A stretch of DNA of 64,000 nt from Salinicola tamaricis (GCF_003006155.1 NZ_CP023559.1:124001-188000); one strand, 5' to 3'; shown: positions 8,586 through 20,139, counted from the first letter of the stretch. The notes: generated from the letters alone by a model not told the origin. Program-made: numbers and translations.

Positions 8586-11500
8586 GTCTCGACCTCCTCG
8601 GCCGAGGCCAGCAGTGCGTTGGCCGGCCCCTCATCGCCATCGAGCCAGGCGTCCAGCGCCTCGATCAGCGCCTGAGACGGGCTGCGGAAGAAGACGCCGG
8701 GCGCAGGATCGGGCGCCTTATTAAAAGCCCCCGGCGCGGATTCGGGCGCCGTGTCGACAGCCTCCGACGCCAGCCCGCGCAGGAACACATAGCAGGCGCC
8801 GCCCATGTGGCGGGCGTAGTCGTAATCCTCGAGGCGTGCCGCGAGCAGCCGGTGCAGCGCCAGCACGTAGAGCACGTACTGCAGGTCGTAGCGGTGGGCG
8901 ACCATCGCCGCCGCCAGCCGCTCGCCCAGATAGTCGGCGGGGTCATCGCCCAGGTGGTTGGATTTCCAGTCGAGCACGTACCAGCGCCCGTGGGCCTCGA
9001 ACACCAGGTCGATATAGCCCTTGAGCATGCCGTTGAGCTTGCGCGGCGCCAGCCGCGGGCGCTGCCCGGGCAGCGGCTCCAGCCGGCTCACCAGGCGGTC
9101 GAGGGGTGCACTCCAGGCCGCCGTCGCCGGCAGCCAGAACTCGAGTTCGGTGCGCCACGCCGAGAGTGTGGTCAGCCGCACCTCACCCGCAGCGCTGCGC
9201 AGCAGCGGCTGGCACAGGCGCTGGGTGAGCCAGTCACTGAGCAGCTCGCCCCAGTCCGCCTCGTAGCCGCCAAGGGACAGCCCACGCGCCACCCGCGGCG
9301 TACCTCCTGGACATAGGCCGGCGTCGCGAGACGATCGAGATCGAGACGTTCGAGCAGGCCGTGCAGAAAGGTGCCCGGCCGTGGCCCGCGCGGAAAGTCG
9401 ATCAGCGAGCGAATCCGCGGCCGTGGCACCGGATCGCGCTCCTGGCTCACCTCGACGTCGAGGGTCGCCGGCAGATCCTCGCCATCGCCAAGCCGAGCAT
9501 CGGCGATCAGCGCCGTATAGGAGGCGATCCACCAGTCGTCGTCGATCGTTCCCTGGAAGCGCCGCGCCGGCTTGGTCTCGCCCGCCGCCTGGGCCTGACG
9601 CAGGCGCCAGGCCGGCGGTTCGGGAGGCGCCGAGAGCTCGAGCCAGCCGGCGCGCTGGGCGACCTGCAGGCGGGCCAGCAGGGCCTCGCCGTCATCCTCG
9701 GCCTGGCTGCCGAGCAGCCGCCCCAGCGCGGTCTCGTGGAGACAGCCGCCGCGGCTGCGCCCGCGCCCGACATGGGCCACGCCCAGACGGCAGGCGAAGA
9801 TCGCCCGGGTCAGCGCCACGTAGAGCAGCCGCACATCCTCGTCGAGTCGCGCCAGATCGGCGTCGCGCCGCTGCGTCTCGTCGGGACTGGCGACCATCAC
9901 GCTGCCCTCGCCGTCGGGCGGACGCAGCGCCAGCAGCTGCGTCTGGCGGTCGGGCTCCGCCGGGCGGTGGGAGCAGACAAACGGCAGCAGCACGATGGGG
10001 TACTCCAGCCCCTTGGACTTGTGCACGGTGATCACCTGCACCAGATCCTCGTCGCTCTCCAGGCGCTGGCTCAGGGCCTGGCTGTCGAGACTCGTCTCAC
10101 CCGCCTGCAGCGCCCGATGCCACCAGCGCAGCAGCGCCTGCTCGCCGTCGAGTCGCTGCTGTGCAGCCTGGGCCAGCTCCCCCAGATGCAGCAGGTCGGT
10201 CAGGGCACGCTCGCCGTCGGCGCGTGCGGCCAGACGCTCGGCGATGCGGAAGTCGCGCATCACCGCGCGCAGCATCGGCAGCACGCCGCGCCGCTGCCAC
10301 AGCCGGTGATAGTCGCCGAAGCGCTCGACCTCGCGCTCCCAGGCCAGCTCGTCGGCGAGCAGCGCCTCCAGCGCCGTGGGGCTGTCGTTGAGCAGCCGCG
10401 AGGCGAGTGCGGCCTTGAGCCGGGCATCCTGACGCGGCTGCGCCACCGCTTCGAACAGCTGCAACAGCTCGAACGCCTGCGGGGTGTCGAACACGCTGGA
10501 GCGCTCGCTGAGATAGACACTGCGAATGCCGCCCTCGGCCAGCGCCGGCGCACCTTGAGCGCTTCGGGGCCGTTGCGCACCAGAATCGCGATGTCGGCGG
10601 GCTTGAGCGTGCGCTCGCCGTGCTCCCCGGTAAAGCGCCACGCGCCCTCCAGCAGCCGCTGCACCTCAGCCCGGGTCGCCGTCGCCATACGCGCCTGATA
10701 GTCACCCTGGGCGTAGCGCTCGCTATCCGGCCACCAGGCGCCGAGTGCCGCCACCGGGACGCCCTCCTGGGTCACCAGATGCGTCGACTTGGCGCTGGCA
10801 TCCACCGCGACGAAGGGGATCTCGGCACTGCCGAAGGGCTCCGGATGGCCGGCGAAGAGCGCATTGGTCGCCGCCACCATGGACTCGGTGGAGCGGAAGT
10901 TGCGCAGCAGGGTGAAGCGGCTCGGGGTGGCCCGCCGGGCGCGCAGATAAGTGTGAATGTCGGCGCCGCGGAAGGCGTAGATCGCCTGCTTGGGGTCACC
11001 GATCATCAGCAGCGCCGTGGTCGCCGGGTCGCTCTGCGGCGCACGGTAGAGACGCGAGAAGATCCGGTACTGCACCGGGTCGGTGTCCTGGAACTCGTCG
11101 ATCAGCGCCACCGGCAACTCGTGCCGGATCCGCGCCGCCAGGCGTAATGCGGCGGCCTCTTCACCGGCCTGGGCCGCGGGGTCAGCGCCGCATCCAGATC
11201 GTTGAGCAGATCGGCGAACTCCCACACGCCCTGGCGCCGCTTCTCCTGGGCGAAGGCCTGGGCCACACGGTCGCGAGCGTGCACCAGCACGCGGGCGGCA
11301 ATGGCATCGAACGGCCGCCCGTGCTCGGCCAGGCGGTCGAGCGCAGCGAAGAAGGGGTGCGCCGGTGGCGTGGCGCCCTTGCGGGTGGCGCCTTCGAGCT
11401 TGGCCTGCCCCAGCCAGAAACGCCCGCTGCTGTCGCTGATCTCCTCCGCCGCCTCGAACTCGCCGCGGGCAAGCCAGGCAGCGTAAGCCGCCAGGCGTGT

Positions 11501-12357
11501 GTCCAGCTCCTCGACCTTATAGCTGCGCTTGTTGAGCGAGCCGGCCTCGAACGCCTGGGCCAACACCTGGCGGATCGCCGTTTCGTCCCAGCTCGCGCGC
11601 AGCGCCGCTTCGATCGTCTCGCGCTCGCTCAGTGTCTGTTCGGCGCCGGCGAACAGCGTCGCCAGCGTCTGCGGCGCGTCCACCGCCTCGCCGCCGACCC
11701 ACAGCGGCTGCGGCTGGCCATCCTTGAGCAGCGGCGCCAGTGCCGCGGCCAGTGCCTCGGGCCCACTCCAGTGGGCGCGAATCTGGCGCTGCCAGCGCGC
11801 GTCGAGCGGGTAGAACTCGCGCCGCCAGTAGTCCTCGACCACCTGGGTCAGCAGCGGGCGACCCTCCTGCAAAAGCTCGGCGGAGAAGCGCGCGCCGGCG
11901 TCGAAGGCGTGGCGCGTGAGCATGCGCTGGCAGAAGCCGTGGATGGTGAAGATCGCCGCCTCGTCCATCAGCCGCGCGGCCTGATCGAGGCGTCGGCGCC
12001 GCTACGACAGGCCGTCTCGCCCGCTGCTACCAGGGGTGCCAGCAGCGTCGCCAGCACGCGGTCGCGGCGCGCGTCGGGGCTCGCCAGGAGCCACTCGCGG
12101 GCCTGCTTGAGCCGCGCCCGGATACGCTCGCGCAGCTCCGCCGTGGCCGCTTCGGTGAAGGTCACCACCAGAATCTCCGGCGGGGTCAGCGGACGCGGGA
12201 AGTCGAGTGTCTCACGCCCGGGCAACGGGCCGAGCACCAGGCGCACGTAGAGCGCGGCCAGGGTGAAGGTCTTGCCGGTGCCGGCGCTGGCCTCGATCAG
12301 ATGGCGCCCGGTCAGCGGCAGGCTGTCGAGTTCGAGGGCGACGACGCTCTCGCTCAT
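8582..12357 (-). CDS. recB: RecBCD 3'-5' helicase/nuclease subunit RecB, frameshifted
   Basis: The start MSESVVALELDSLPLTGRHL is at 12357 and overlaps the recC stop. UvrD-type motifs in order: Walker A IEASAGTGKTFTLAALYVR, VVTFTEAATAELRERI, FTIHGFCQRML, Walker B ALIDEFQDTDPVQYRIF, GDPKQAIYAFRGADIHTY, VHKSKGLEYPIVLLPF, LLYVALTRA. The C-terminal nuclease domain has GYIDLVF and YVLDWKSNHLGDD, giving the catalytic Asp-Asp-Lys set. Frame changes near 11990, 11165, 10560 and 9300 are the only breaks in about 1,258 codons. Between helicase and nuclease ends there is a proline-alanine-rich insert (SAPGAFNKAPDPAPG) near 8715-8760. Expected to be functional in the organism if the frameshifts are read errors. 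Confidence 0.88.
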
Positions 12358-15300
12358 GAACGCTCTCCCGTGGCGTGAACACGCTGCGTCGCACGGCGCA
12401 TGGCGTCGAGCAGCGGCTGATAGTGGCGGACGCTCTCGCCCACACCGCCGGCGGCGGCGAAGCTGTCGAAATCGGGCCATAGCTGCCCCAGCGCCCCTTC
12501 GCGCCGAATCAGCGCCTCGACCTGGAAGTTGCCGGCCTCGAACTGGGCCGCCAGGGTGTCGCGCAGGGCCGCCTCCGGCGGCTCACCGGCGGCCAGCGCC
12601 GCCAGGGTGTCGCTGCCACACTGGCCCCATAGTGTCCTGGCCAGCTCGCCGGCAGCCGGTAGCGGCGCGCACCAGGCACGCCACCAGCACGCCAGCCAGG
12701 CAGCCAGCGTCTCCCGCGCCAACGCCCGCTCTAGCGGCGGGAAGCGCAGCACCCGATCCTCGAACAGCGCACTCCAGGCGGTAGCGTGTTCGCCCGCGGC
12801 GTTGGCCAGCAGCCAGCGCAGATAGCCGGCGTGGAGCCGGTGCGGCTTGCCCAGTTTCTTCCATGGCCCCTCGCCCTCGGGGCGAAAGTGACCGAAGTGG
12901 CTGGTCTCCAGGGTGACCAGCTCGGCCCCCTCGTCGCCCAGGTAGAGCTCATCCAGGCGCGCCTCCAGCGCCAGGGCCGGGGTCGTGCCCGCCGCCGGCG
13001 CGGCGAAGTGCAATAACGTCGGCTCACCGACGGTGAGCGTCGCGGTCAGCCCGCGCCAGCTCGCCAGCTGCGCGCTCAGGCGCTTGAGCGGCGGTTCGAT
13101 AAGTGCCTGGCCGAACCCCGCCGCCGGCAGCCGCCCGGCGAGACGCAGGCGCTCGGCCACCTGCACTAGGGGTTCGCCGCGGCGGCCGGCATCGAGCAGC
13201 TCACGCCTCAGGGTGTGGTCCTCGAGCGCATCCAGCGTGAACGGTTCGCTATCCTCGTCGGGTACCTCGGCGCTCTGGAAGCGCACCCCGAGCCGCCCGA
13301 GATAGACGCTCCATGGGCGTCGCAGCAGTCGCTGCAGATCGCTCAGCCCGAGCGCCTCTGCCGGGGGCTGGGGCCTCTCCGGCCCCGGCGCAATGGCATC
13401 ATCGACGGTACGCGGGTGCGCCCCGGTTTCGGTTTGCCCCACCGTTTTCTCATTCGCCGCCGCGCCATGTAGCGGCGCCCAGCTGGCGTCATAGGTGAAG
13501 CGTGGGTCGTCGGCCAGGAAGTAGCGGCGTGAGAACGGCTGCAGCGGATGGGTCTCGATCAGGCGTTCGGCCAGGCGTCGCTCGGGATCGTCGCCCTCGA
13601 CGTCATCACCGGCCGGCTGCCAGCCCTGCTCGAGCATGTCGAGCAGCTCGCCGATCAGCACCGAGGGCGGCCGCGGGGTATTGTCGCGCTGGTCGAAGCC
13701 GACCCAGGAGAGGGTCAGCCGGTCGCGGGCGGAGAGCAGCGCCTCGAGCAGCAGATAGCGGTCGTCGTCGCGCCGCGAACGGTCGCCGGGGCGCGCACGC
13801 CCTGCCATCAGATCGAAATCCTGCGGCTGGCGGGTGCGCGGATAGGCGCCGTCGCTCATCCCCAGCAGATAGATATGCCGGAACGGGATCGCGCGCATCG
13901 GCATCAGGGTGGCGAAGTTGACCTTGCCGGCGAGGAAACGCTGCGCCAGGCCACCCTCGTCGAGTTCCGCCTTGAGCGCATCGCGCACCACACCGAGCCC
14001 GATCGGCTGGGAGAAGGCCGCCAGCTCACAGCTCGCCTGCCAGCGCCCCAGAGCCTGATCGACCCGCGCCAGGACGTCGTGCTCGTCGAGCCCGGCGGGC
14101 TGGAACATCCGCGCCAGCAGCGCCCCCAGGCGCACCCGCCATTCGGCCGGCGTCCCCGGCGCGCAGAGTTCGGCGCGCTGCGCCTCGAGCGCCGCCACCA
14201 GCTCCGCCAGGCGTCCGGCGAGATCCGCCTCCAGCCCGCCGACCTCGTCATAGGGCACGATGGCGTCGAACTGCCACGCTGTCGACTCTGTCGCATTCGC
14301 CCGGGTCGACTCCGGCGGCAGCGGGCCGGTTGCTTCCGGCGGCAGCGGGCCGGTTGAATACCCCAACAGCATGCGCTCGAGGCCGAACGCCCAGCTGTTC
14401 TCGTGCAGCGCAGGAAAGCCCAGCGCGCGGCGGTGGCTGGCAGAAAGCCCCCAGCGCACGCCGCTCTCCGCCAGCCACTGGCGCAGCCGCGGCAGCTCGC
14501 CCTCATCGATGCCAAAGCGCGCCCGCAGCGCCGGCACGTCGAGGGCATCGAGCAGCTCGCTCACCCCGAGCCGCCGCTCCGGCAGCTCCAGCAGTGCGAG
14601 CACCAGCACCATCAGCGGATGGGTTTCACTGGCCACCTGATCGGCGATGGTGAACGGCACGTGGCGCGGATCGTCCGCCGCGTACTGGCCGAACACCGCC
14701 TCGATATAGGGGGCGTAGATATCGATCTCCGGCACCATCACCAGGATGTCGCGGGGGCGCAGCGGCGCACCCCCGCACTCGCCTCGTCGAACGCGGCGAG
14801 CAGGCGGTCGTGCAGCACCTCGACCTCGCGCAGCGGCGAGTGCACGCGGTAGAAAGACAACGAGGCGTCGTCGGCCGCGATGGTGCGCTTGTGGCCCTGC
14901 TCGCGCGCCAGCTCGCCGGGATGGCGCAGATCGAGCACGTCCTGTTGGATCTGCGCGAGCAGTGAGGGCGCCCCAGTCGAGGCCGGGTCCTGGAACAGAT
15001 CGGTCTCGACGTCGAAGCCGCCATCCTGGCTCTCGAATTCGTAGAGCCCGACGATGAAGTCCCGGCCCTGGGCGCCCCAGGCCGCGAGCAGCGGGTTGGC
15101 CTGCAGATGCAGCGCCTCTTCATCGAGTTCGGCGAGCCACGGCGCCTCCGGGTGGCGCTCCTGCTGGCGGGTCTGGGCGGCCGCTGAGAGACGCCCGGCA
15201 CGCTTGATCGCCTCACGGTCGGAGACGATATCGCCCCAGTAGTGACGACAGGGGTTGGTGATCATCAGAAAGACATCGATGACGCCGGAGAGTGCGTGCA

Positions 15301-16147
15301 GCGCCTCCAGGAGCTGCGCCGGCAGCGCCGAGATGCCGAACACGAACAGCCGCGGCGGCAGCCCCGGCGGGCAGGCGTCGAGGGCCCGCGCGGCGCGCAC
15401 GAAGCGCCCATGCAGCCGCGCGCGATGGAACTCGCGCTCGGCCGGGTCGGCATCCTCCAGCAGCGCCCGCCACAGCGCCGGCTGCCAGCGCTGGTCGGCA
15501 GGCAGATCCGTCGGTGCCATCTCGCCCTGCTCCCACGCCGCCAGCCAGTCCGGCCGATAGTTGAGATACTGGTCGAACAGATCGGCCAGACGCACCGCGA
15601 GCTGCCAGCGCTTGCGCTCGGCCTGCTCGGCGGCGGAACCTGGCGCGCCGGCGCTGTCCGATGCCGGCTCGGCCCCGGTGTCAGCGAACAAAGCGCCTGC
15701 GGCGGCTCCCGCATCAGCGGACAAAGCGCCTGCGGCGGACCCCGCGTCAGCGGACAAAGCGCCTGCGGCGGACCCCGCGTCAGCGGATAAATAGTGCGCC
15801 AGCGGCGCGAACACCGCCGGCTCCGCTTCGATCCGGGATTCCAGCAGACGCAGAATGCGCCACGCCAGCGGACGCTTGTCGAACGGTGAGTGCTGCGGAA
15901 TCGGCGCGCCCTCGCGCTCCAGCACTGCGCGGTAGGCACGCCAGACGAAGCTCGACGGCAGCGGGAAGTCCACCGAGGCGGCGACGCCATCGGCCTCCGC
16001 CAGCGACAGCCGCAGCCACTGCGCCATGCCGTTGGACTGCACCAGGAAGGTCTCGGGGGTAAGGGGTGGCAGCCGCTGACGCTGCATCAGCGCCAGCGAC
16101 AGGTCGCGCAGATCCTCGAGGTGGTTGGCGTGCAGAACACTGAACAT
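12354..16147 (-). CDS. recC: RecBCD subunit RecC (Chi recognition), one frameshift
   Basis: The start MFSVLHANHLEDLRDLSLAL with FLVQSNGMAQWLRLSLAE is the conserved RecC N-terminus. The frame breaks once near 14765: CAPRDIL continues as MVPEIDIYAPYIEAVFGQYA in the next frame. The C-terminal part runs to 12354 with VNFATLMPMRAIPFRHIYLLGMSDGAYPR and LLEALLSARDRLTLSWVG. Total about 1,264 residues, longer than the roughly 1,120 of E. coli RecC. Part of the excess is low-complexity insertion: a 33-bp tandem repeat (15681-15794) and a 24-bp duplication (14311-14358). First gene of a coupled recC-recB-recD operon. Confidence 0.88.
14311..14358. repeat. 24-bp tandem duplication inside recC
   Basis: Two adjacent units starting TCCGGCGGCAGCGGGCCGG at 14311 and 14335 encode a repeated TGPLPPE stretch in RecC. 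They are in frame, so the protein is extended by eight residues rather than broken. Confidence 0.7.
15681..15794. repeat. 33-bp in-frame tandem repeat inside recC
   Basis: Units begin at 15681, 15714 and 15747, with a partial fourth at 15780. Each starts TCAGCGRACAAAGCGCCTGC; the second and third are identical over 33 bases. They encode an 11-residue repeat (SADAGSAAGAL) on the recC strand, in the N-terminal helicase-like domain. Because the unit is a multiple of three, copy-number change would not break the frame. Confidence 0.8.
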
Positions 16148-16323
16148 TCACGCTCCCAAAGAACAGAGATTCGGCCGGGCCGATAGGCTGCCTATCCTAC
16201 CCCGGCACGGCTCGCCCAGCACACGGGATCGACGCCGCCACCGGGCTGGGGCAGACTATGACAAACTTATGACAGCGCCGGCATCCGCATGCGATGGCCA
16301 GGCAGCCGACACCAGGACATGTC

Positions 16324-17161
16324 GTGACCACACCCATCCTCCTCGCCGTGCTCGCCGGCGCCCTGATGCACGCCAGTTGGAACGCCCTGGTCAAGGTGGG
16401 TCTCGACCGCCTAATCCCTGTCACTGATCCAGGTCGCCTGCGCGCTGATCTCGCTGGCCTGCGTCGCCTTCGTGCCAATGCCCAGCGCCGCCGCCTGGCC
16501 GTGGCTGATCGCCTCCACCTTCCTGCACATCGGCTACAACGTGTCCTGGCACGCGCCTATCGCAGCGGCGACCTGGGCCAGGTCTACCCCATCGCCCGCG
16601 GCTGTGCGCCACTACTGGTCACCGTGGTCGGGATCTTCGCCCTCAGCGACTCGCCCACCGCCTTCGGCTACGCCGGCATCGCCCTGCTGGTCCTGGGTAT
16701 CTTCAGCATGGCGCTGCGTGGCGGCGCCCAGCACCGCCTGTCCACACGGCCCTGGCCAATGCCCTGATCACCTCGGTGTTCATCGCCGGCTACACGCTCA
16801 CCGATGGCAGCGGCGCGCGGGTCAACGGCAGTGCCGCCAGCTATGTGGTGTGGCTGTTCCTGCTCGATGGCCTGGGCATGCTGCGACGCTGGTGCTGATG
16901 CGCGGGCCAGGGGTGCTGCCGACCCTGATCGGCCACTGGCGGGTCGGGCTGATCGGCGGCGCGCTGTCGCTGAGCGCCTACGGCATTACTATCTGGGCGA
17001 TGACCCAGGCACCGATCGCCCTGGTCGCGGCGCTGCGCGAGACCAGCGTGCTGTTCGCCATCGCCATCGGCGTGGTCTGGCTCAAGGAGCCGCTGCGACG
17101 CGAACGCCTGGTGGCCGGCGGGCTGATCCTGGGCGGCGTGGTACTCAGCCACTGGGGCTGA
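16324..17161 (+). CDS. EamA/DMT-family transporter, frameshifted
   Basis: A GTG at 16324 (TTPILLAVLAGALMHASWNALVKVG) opens a ten-helix drug/metabolite-transporter-like protein; an ATG at 16294 is an alternative. Segments in different frames carry WLIASTFLHIGYNVSWH, GQVYPIARGCAPLLVTVVGIFALSD, and ALVAALRETSVLFAIAIGVVWLKEPLRRERLVAGGLILGG. The last is the typical second EamA repeat, with the conserved RETS and KEP motifs. Frame changes fall near 16420, 16550, 16750 and 16880. Total about 279 residues. Substrate cannot be told. It is divergent from recC, 177 bp away. Confidence 0.7.
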
Positions 17162-17349
17162 TGACCCGCCCTGCGCCCCTGCTCGCGGCACCAATCACCC
17201 ACCAAGGTCTGCCGGATCCCGACAAGGCGACTGTCATCCACTCTCAGGCCTGCTAGGCTCTGGGTGAACGAGCTGCTCTGATGCCGTCGAATCATCGCCA
17301 CGATCACGCCCCTGTGGCCGCGCCACCGCGTACCGGCAAGGAGTCCGAT

Positions 17350-18353
17350 GTGTCCCTGACAACGCCCCCGCAACCCGACAACCGCGATGGCCGTGCCCGC
17401 TGCGTCGGGGTGGAGATCGAGTTCGCCGGCATCGCCCCGCTGGCTGCCGCGCGCCTGGTCGAGGCGACCTTCGGCGGCACGCTCAAGCATGACAGCGCCC
17501 ATCGCCTGCGGGTCGCCGACACGCCCTGGGGCACCTTCCATATCGAGCTCGACAGCCAGTACGTGCATCCGGATGCCGCGCTGCTGGCACGCGCCCGCTC
17601 GCACAACGGCCAGCCGCCGGGGATCGGCGAGCACCTACGTGCCAGCCTGCACTCGCGCACCCGCGAATGGCTAGGCGACATGGTCGCCGGGCTGGTGCCC
17701 ACCGAGATCGTCTGCCCACCGCTGCCGTGGCACGCCCTGGCCGAGCTCGATGCGCTATTCGACGCCTGCGCAGCCACGGCGCCGAAGGTACCGATGCCAG
17801 CCTGATCTACGCCTTCGGGCTGCATCTCAATCCGGAGATTCCGTCACCCGAGGTGGAGAGCGTGCTCGCTCATCTGCGCGCCTATCTGATTCTGGCCGAG
17901 TGGCTGCGCGATCAGATCGAGGTCGACCTCACCCGGGACATGCTGCCGCACACCCGGCCCTTCTCCGAGACTTACGCAAGCCTCGTGCTCGACCCCGACT
18001 ACCAGCCGACGCTGGCGCAGCTGATCGACGACTACCTGGAAGCCAACCCCACCCGCAACCGTGAGCTCGACCTGCTGCCGCTGTTCGCCTGGTTGGCCCC
18101 GGACCACCCCAGCCCGCTGCTGCAGGAGGGGCTGGTCAAGCCGCGCCCGACCTACCACTATCGGCTGCCCAACGCCTCGCTCTCCGATCCCGACTGGGGC
18201 GCCAGCCTGGAGTGGAATCGCTGGGTCGAGGTCGAGCGCCTGGCCGCCGATCCGGCACGTCTGGCCGAGCGCTGCGAGGCTTATCGCGAGCACCTGGCGC
18301 AGCCAACCTTGAGCCGCTGGCTCGATTCGCTGCAGCGCTGGATGCGCTCCTGA
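17350..18353 (+). CDS. Amidoligase_2-family enzyme, one frameshift
   Basis: The protein reads GRARCVGVEIEFAGI..AAARLVEATFGG near its start, then WGTFHIELDSQYVHPD and EIVCPPLPW. After a frameshift near 17775 it continues YAFGLHLNPEIPSPE..AYLILAEWLRDQIEVDLTRD and PDHPSPLLQEGLVKPRPTYHYRLPN. This matches the putative amidoligase family PF12224, a glutamine-synthetase/GCS-like fold expected to use ATP to form an amide bond; GVEIEF is its glutamate-rich metal site. GTG 17350 has AAGGAG upstream; an in-frame ATG at 17281 lacks one. It overlaps the next gene (TGATG), a glutamine-amidotransferase-like hydrolase. The pair is known from genomic studies of amidoligases, but its product is unknown. Confidence 0.75.
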
Positions 18354-19069
18354 TGGCCGGCGAGAAACCCACCCGGCGGCCGCTGATTGGCATCACCACC
18401 TCGGACCACAAGAGCCGCATGGCGTGGTGGTGCGACTGGCTCTCGGTGTGGCGCGCCGGCGGGCTGCCGCTGCGGGTGTCGCCGGCGCGTCCGCTGCGGC
18501 GCAAGCTGGATGGCCTGATCATCGGCGGCGGTGACGATATCGGCGCCCACCGCTACGGCGGTGAGATGCAGCTCGACGTGCGCATCGACCCCGCCCGCGA
18601 CGAGTTGGAACTCGACCTGCTCGCCAGTTGCCTACCACTCGGGCTACCGATCCTGGGCATCTGCCGCGGTGCGCAGATGATCAATATCCACCTCGGTGGC
18701 AGCCTGATCGGCGATATCCAGTCCACCTACCGGCATATCCGCAACCGGCGCACGGTGCTGCCGCGCAAGCGCGTGGAGATCGACCCCTACAGCCGTCTGG
18801 CCGAGATTCTCAACCGCCGCTACTGCCAGGTGAACAGCCTCCACCACCAGGCGGTAGATCGCCCTGGCGAGGGGCTCAAGGTAGTGGCGCGGGATCGCAA
18901 CGAGCTGGTCCAGGCGATCGAGAGCGAGCATCACGCCTTCCTGATCGGGGTCCAGTGGCACCCGGAGTTGATGCTCTTCAGCCGCTCCCAGCAGCGCCTG
19001 ATCCGCGCCCTGGTGCAGGCGGCGGGCAGCCCGCGGGATAGCGCTACAGCCAGCGCTGCTCGGCGGTGA
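18353..19069 (+). CDS. Class-I glutamine amidotransferase-like protein (peptidase C26 / gamma-glutamyl-GABA hydrolase family)
   Basis: Intact 238-residue protein. RRPLIGITTSD at the start is typical of the PuuD-like family. Nucleophile elbow ILGICRGAQMINIHLGGSL supplies the catalytic cysteine, and GVQWHPELMLF supplies the His-Glu of the triad. Short spacing and TGATG overlap with the amidoligase gene argue for one functional unit: the ligase attaches a gamma-glutamyl or related group and this hydrolase trims or supplies ammonia. The exact substrate is not known. Its 3' end overlaps the convergent cation-efflux gene by 26 bp. Confidence 0.85.
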   Translation: MAGEKPTRRPLIGITTSDHKSRMAWWCDWLSVWRAGGLPLRVSPARPLRRKLDGLIIGGGDDIGAHRYGGEMQLDVRIDPARDELELDLLASCLPLGLPILGICRGAQMINIHLGGSLIGDIQSTYRHIRNRRTVLPRKRVEIDPYSRLAEILNRRYCQVNSLHHQAVDRPGEGLKVVARDRNELVQAIESEHHAFLIGVQWHPELMLFSRSQQRLIRALVQAAGSPRDSATASAARR

Positions 19070-19949
19070 AGGCGACGGTGAACCAGCGCTGCTCGGCGGG
19101 CACGCTGAGCCCGGCGGCGATCTCGGCACGGATCTCGTCGCACACGGCGATGCCGCCGTCGCGGGCGAACTCGGGGGTGGTCAGGATATGCACCTCGATG
19201 GTGTGCACGCGCCCGCTCTTGGCCACGTAGCTGTCGAACGCCAGCAGCCCCTCGCGGCGCATCACCGGCGCCATCGCCGCGCGCACCTCGCTGTCGAGCC
19301 GCGACGGCGCCACCATCAGCACCTCGCGCATGGCGCGGTAGACGATTCGTAGCGGGATCGGCACGAACACTAGGGTCAACAGCATCACCAGGGTGGCGTC
19401 GACGTAAGGGATCCAGCCGGCGTAGCGCGTGCCCTCCATCGCCCAGGCGAGCAGGAAGGCGAGCAGCAGCGCGCTGGTGATGAGCCCCGCCATCAGCCAG
19501 TTCTGCAGATCGATACGCACGAACTCCGAGCGCGCGCGGCGATTGAGCCGGCGCTCACAGAAGAACAGCGTGAAGCAGATCAGGCTCACCGCCACCGCGT
19601 AGCCCAGCGCCAGCCCCAGCTGCGGCTCGCTGCCGCCCTTGAGCCAGGTGCCGAGGGCGTTGAGAAAAGCGTAGAAACACAGCAGCACCAGCACCGCGCC
19701 GTTGAAGGCCGCGGCCATCGGTTCCAGATGCCAGTAGCCGAGCTGGAAGCGGCGGGTCGACTCGCGCATCACCAGGCGCGTCACCGCCAGTGCCAGCATC
19801 GACATCGCCGCATCGATCGACGAGAAGACGCCGTCGAACAGGATCGCCTCCGAGCCCGAGATCAGACCCAGCGCCACGCCCAGGGCAGAGACCACCAGGG
19901 TGGCGGCGATGGAGAGGGTCAGAATGCGCTGTTCGAGGGTCGCGGGCAT
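19044..19949 (-). CDS. Cation diffusion facilitator (CDF) family transporter
   Basis: The ATG at 19949 (MPATLEQRILTLSIAATLVV) is preferred over an upstream in-frame ATG at 20030 that would read into the spacer. About 301 residues with six predicted helices. The membrane site has FDGVFSSIDAAMSMLAL (the family HxxxD/DxxxD region is FDGVFSSID here) and a second metal region VDATLVMLL. The C-terminal cytosolic domain is FDSYVAKSGRVHTIEVHILTTPEF. CDF proteins export Zn, Mn, Fe or Co in exchange for protons; the metal cannot be assigned. The last residues carry AEQRW twice, from a short direct repeat (19055-19095). Confidence 0.8.
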   Translation of the reverse strand: MPATLEQRILTLSIAATLVVSALGVALGLISGSEAILFDGVFSSIDAAMSMLALAVTRLVMRESTRRFQLGYWHLEPMAAAFNGAVLVLLCFYAFLNALGTWLKGGSEPQLGLALGYAVAVSLICFTLFFCERRLNRRARSEFVRIDLQNWLMAGLITSALLLAFLLAWAMEGTRYAGWIPYVDATLVMLLTLVFVPIPLRIVYRAMREVLMVAPSRLDSEVRAAMAPVMRREGLLAFDSYVAKSGRVHTIEVHILTTPEFARDGGIAVCDEIRAEIAAGLSVPAEQRWFTVAFTAEQRWL

Positions 19950-19996
19950 CGCCCTGCTCCGGGTGACGCGCCCCGGGGAGCGGGCGCGAGGGTCTA

Positions 19997-20139
19997 AGAG
20001 GGTGTTTACAAATTCGGCGAGCGAAGGCAAGACAAGGCGGAATCGGCCGAAAAAGCGGAGTTTACAGGGGGTAAATGAGCATTTTTAGGTCGATTTCAAC
20101 GCCGTATTGTCGAGCGCAGACATTTTGTAAGCACCCTCT
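19997..20139. repeat. 143-bp MITE-like element, copy C
   Basis: Bounded by AGAGGGTGTTTACAAA and its near-perfect inverse ATTTTGTAAGCACCCTCT. The interior runs CAAGACAAGGCGGAATCGG..GGAGTTTACAGGGGGTAAATGAGCA, the same layout as copies A and B and exactly the same length. It lies between the CDF and MFS genes, starting 47 bp upstream of the CDF start and ending 3 bp beyond the MFS stop. Confidence 0.75.

Noticed and set aside
15681..15794. Regular 33-bp repeats resembling a CRISPR array.
   Set aside because: There are no unique spacers; units are contiguous, in frame and encode RecC residues, and no cas genes are present.
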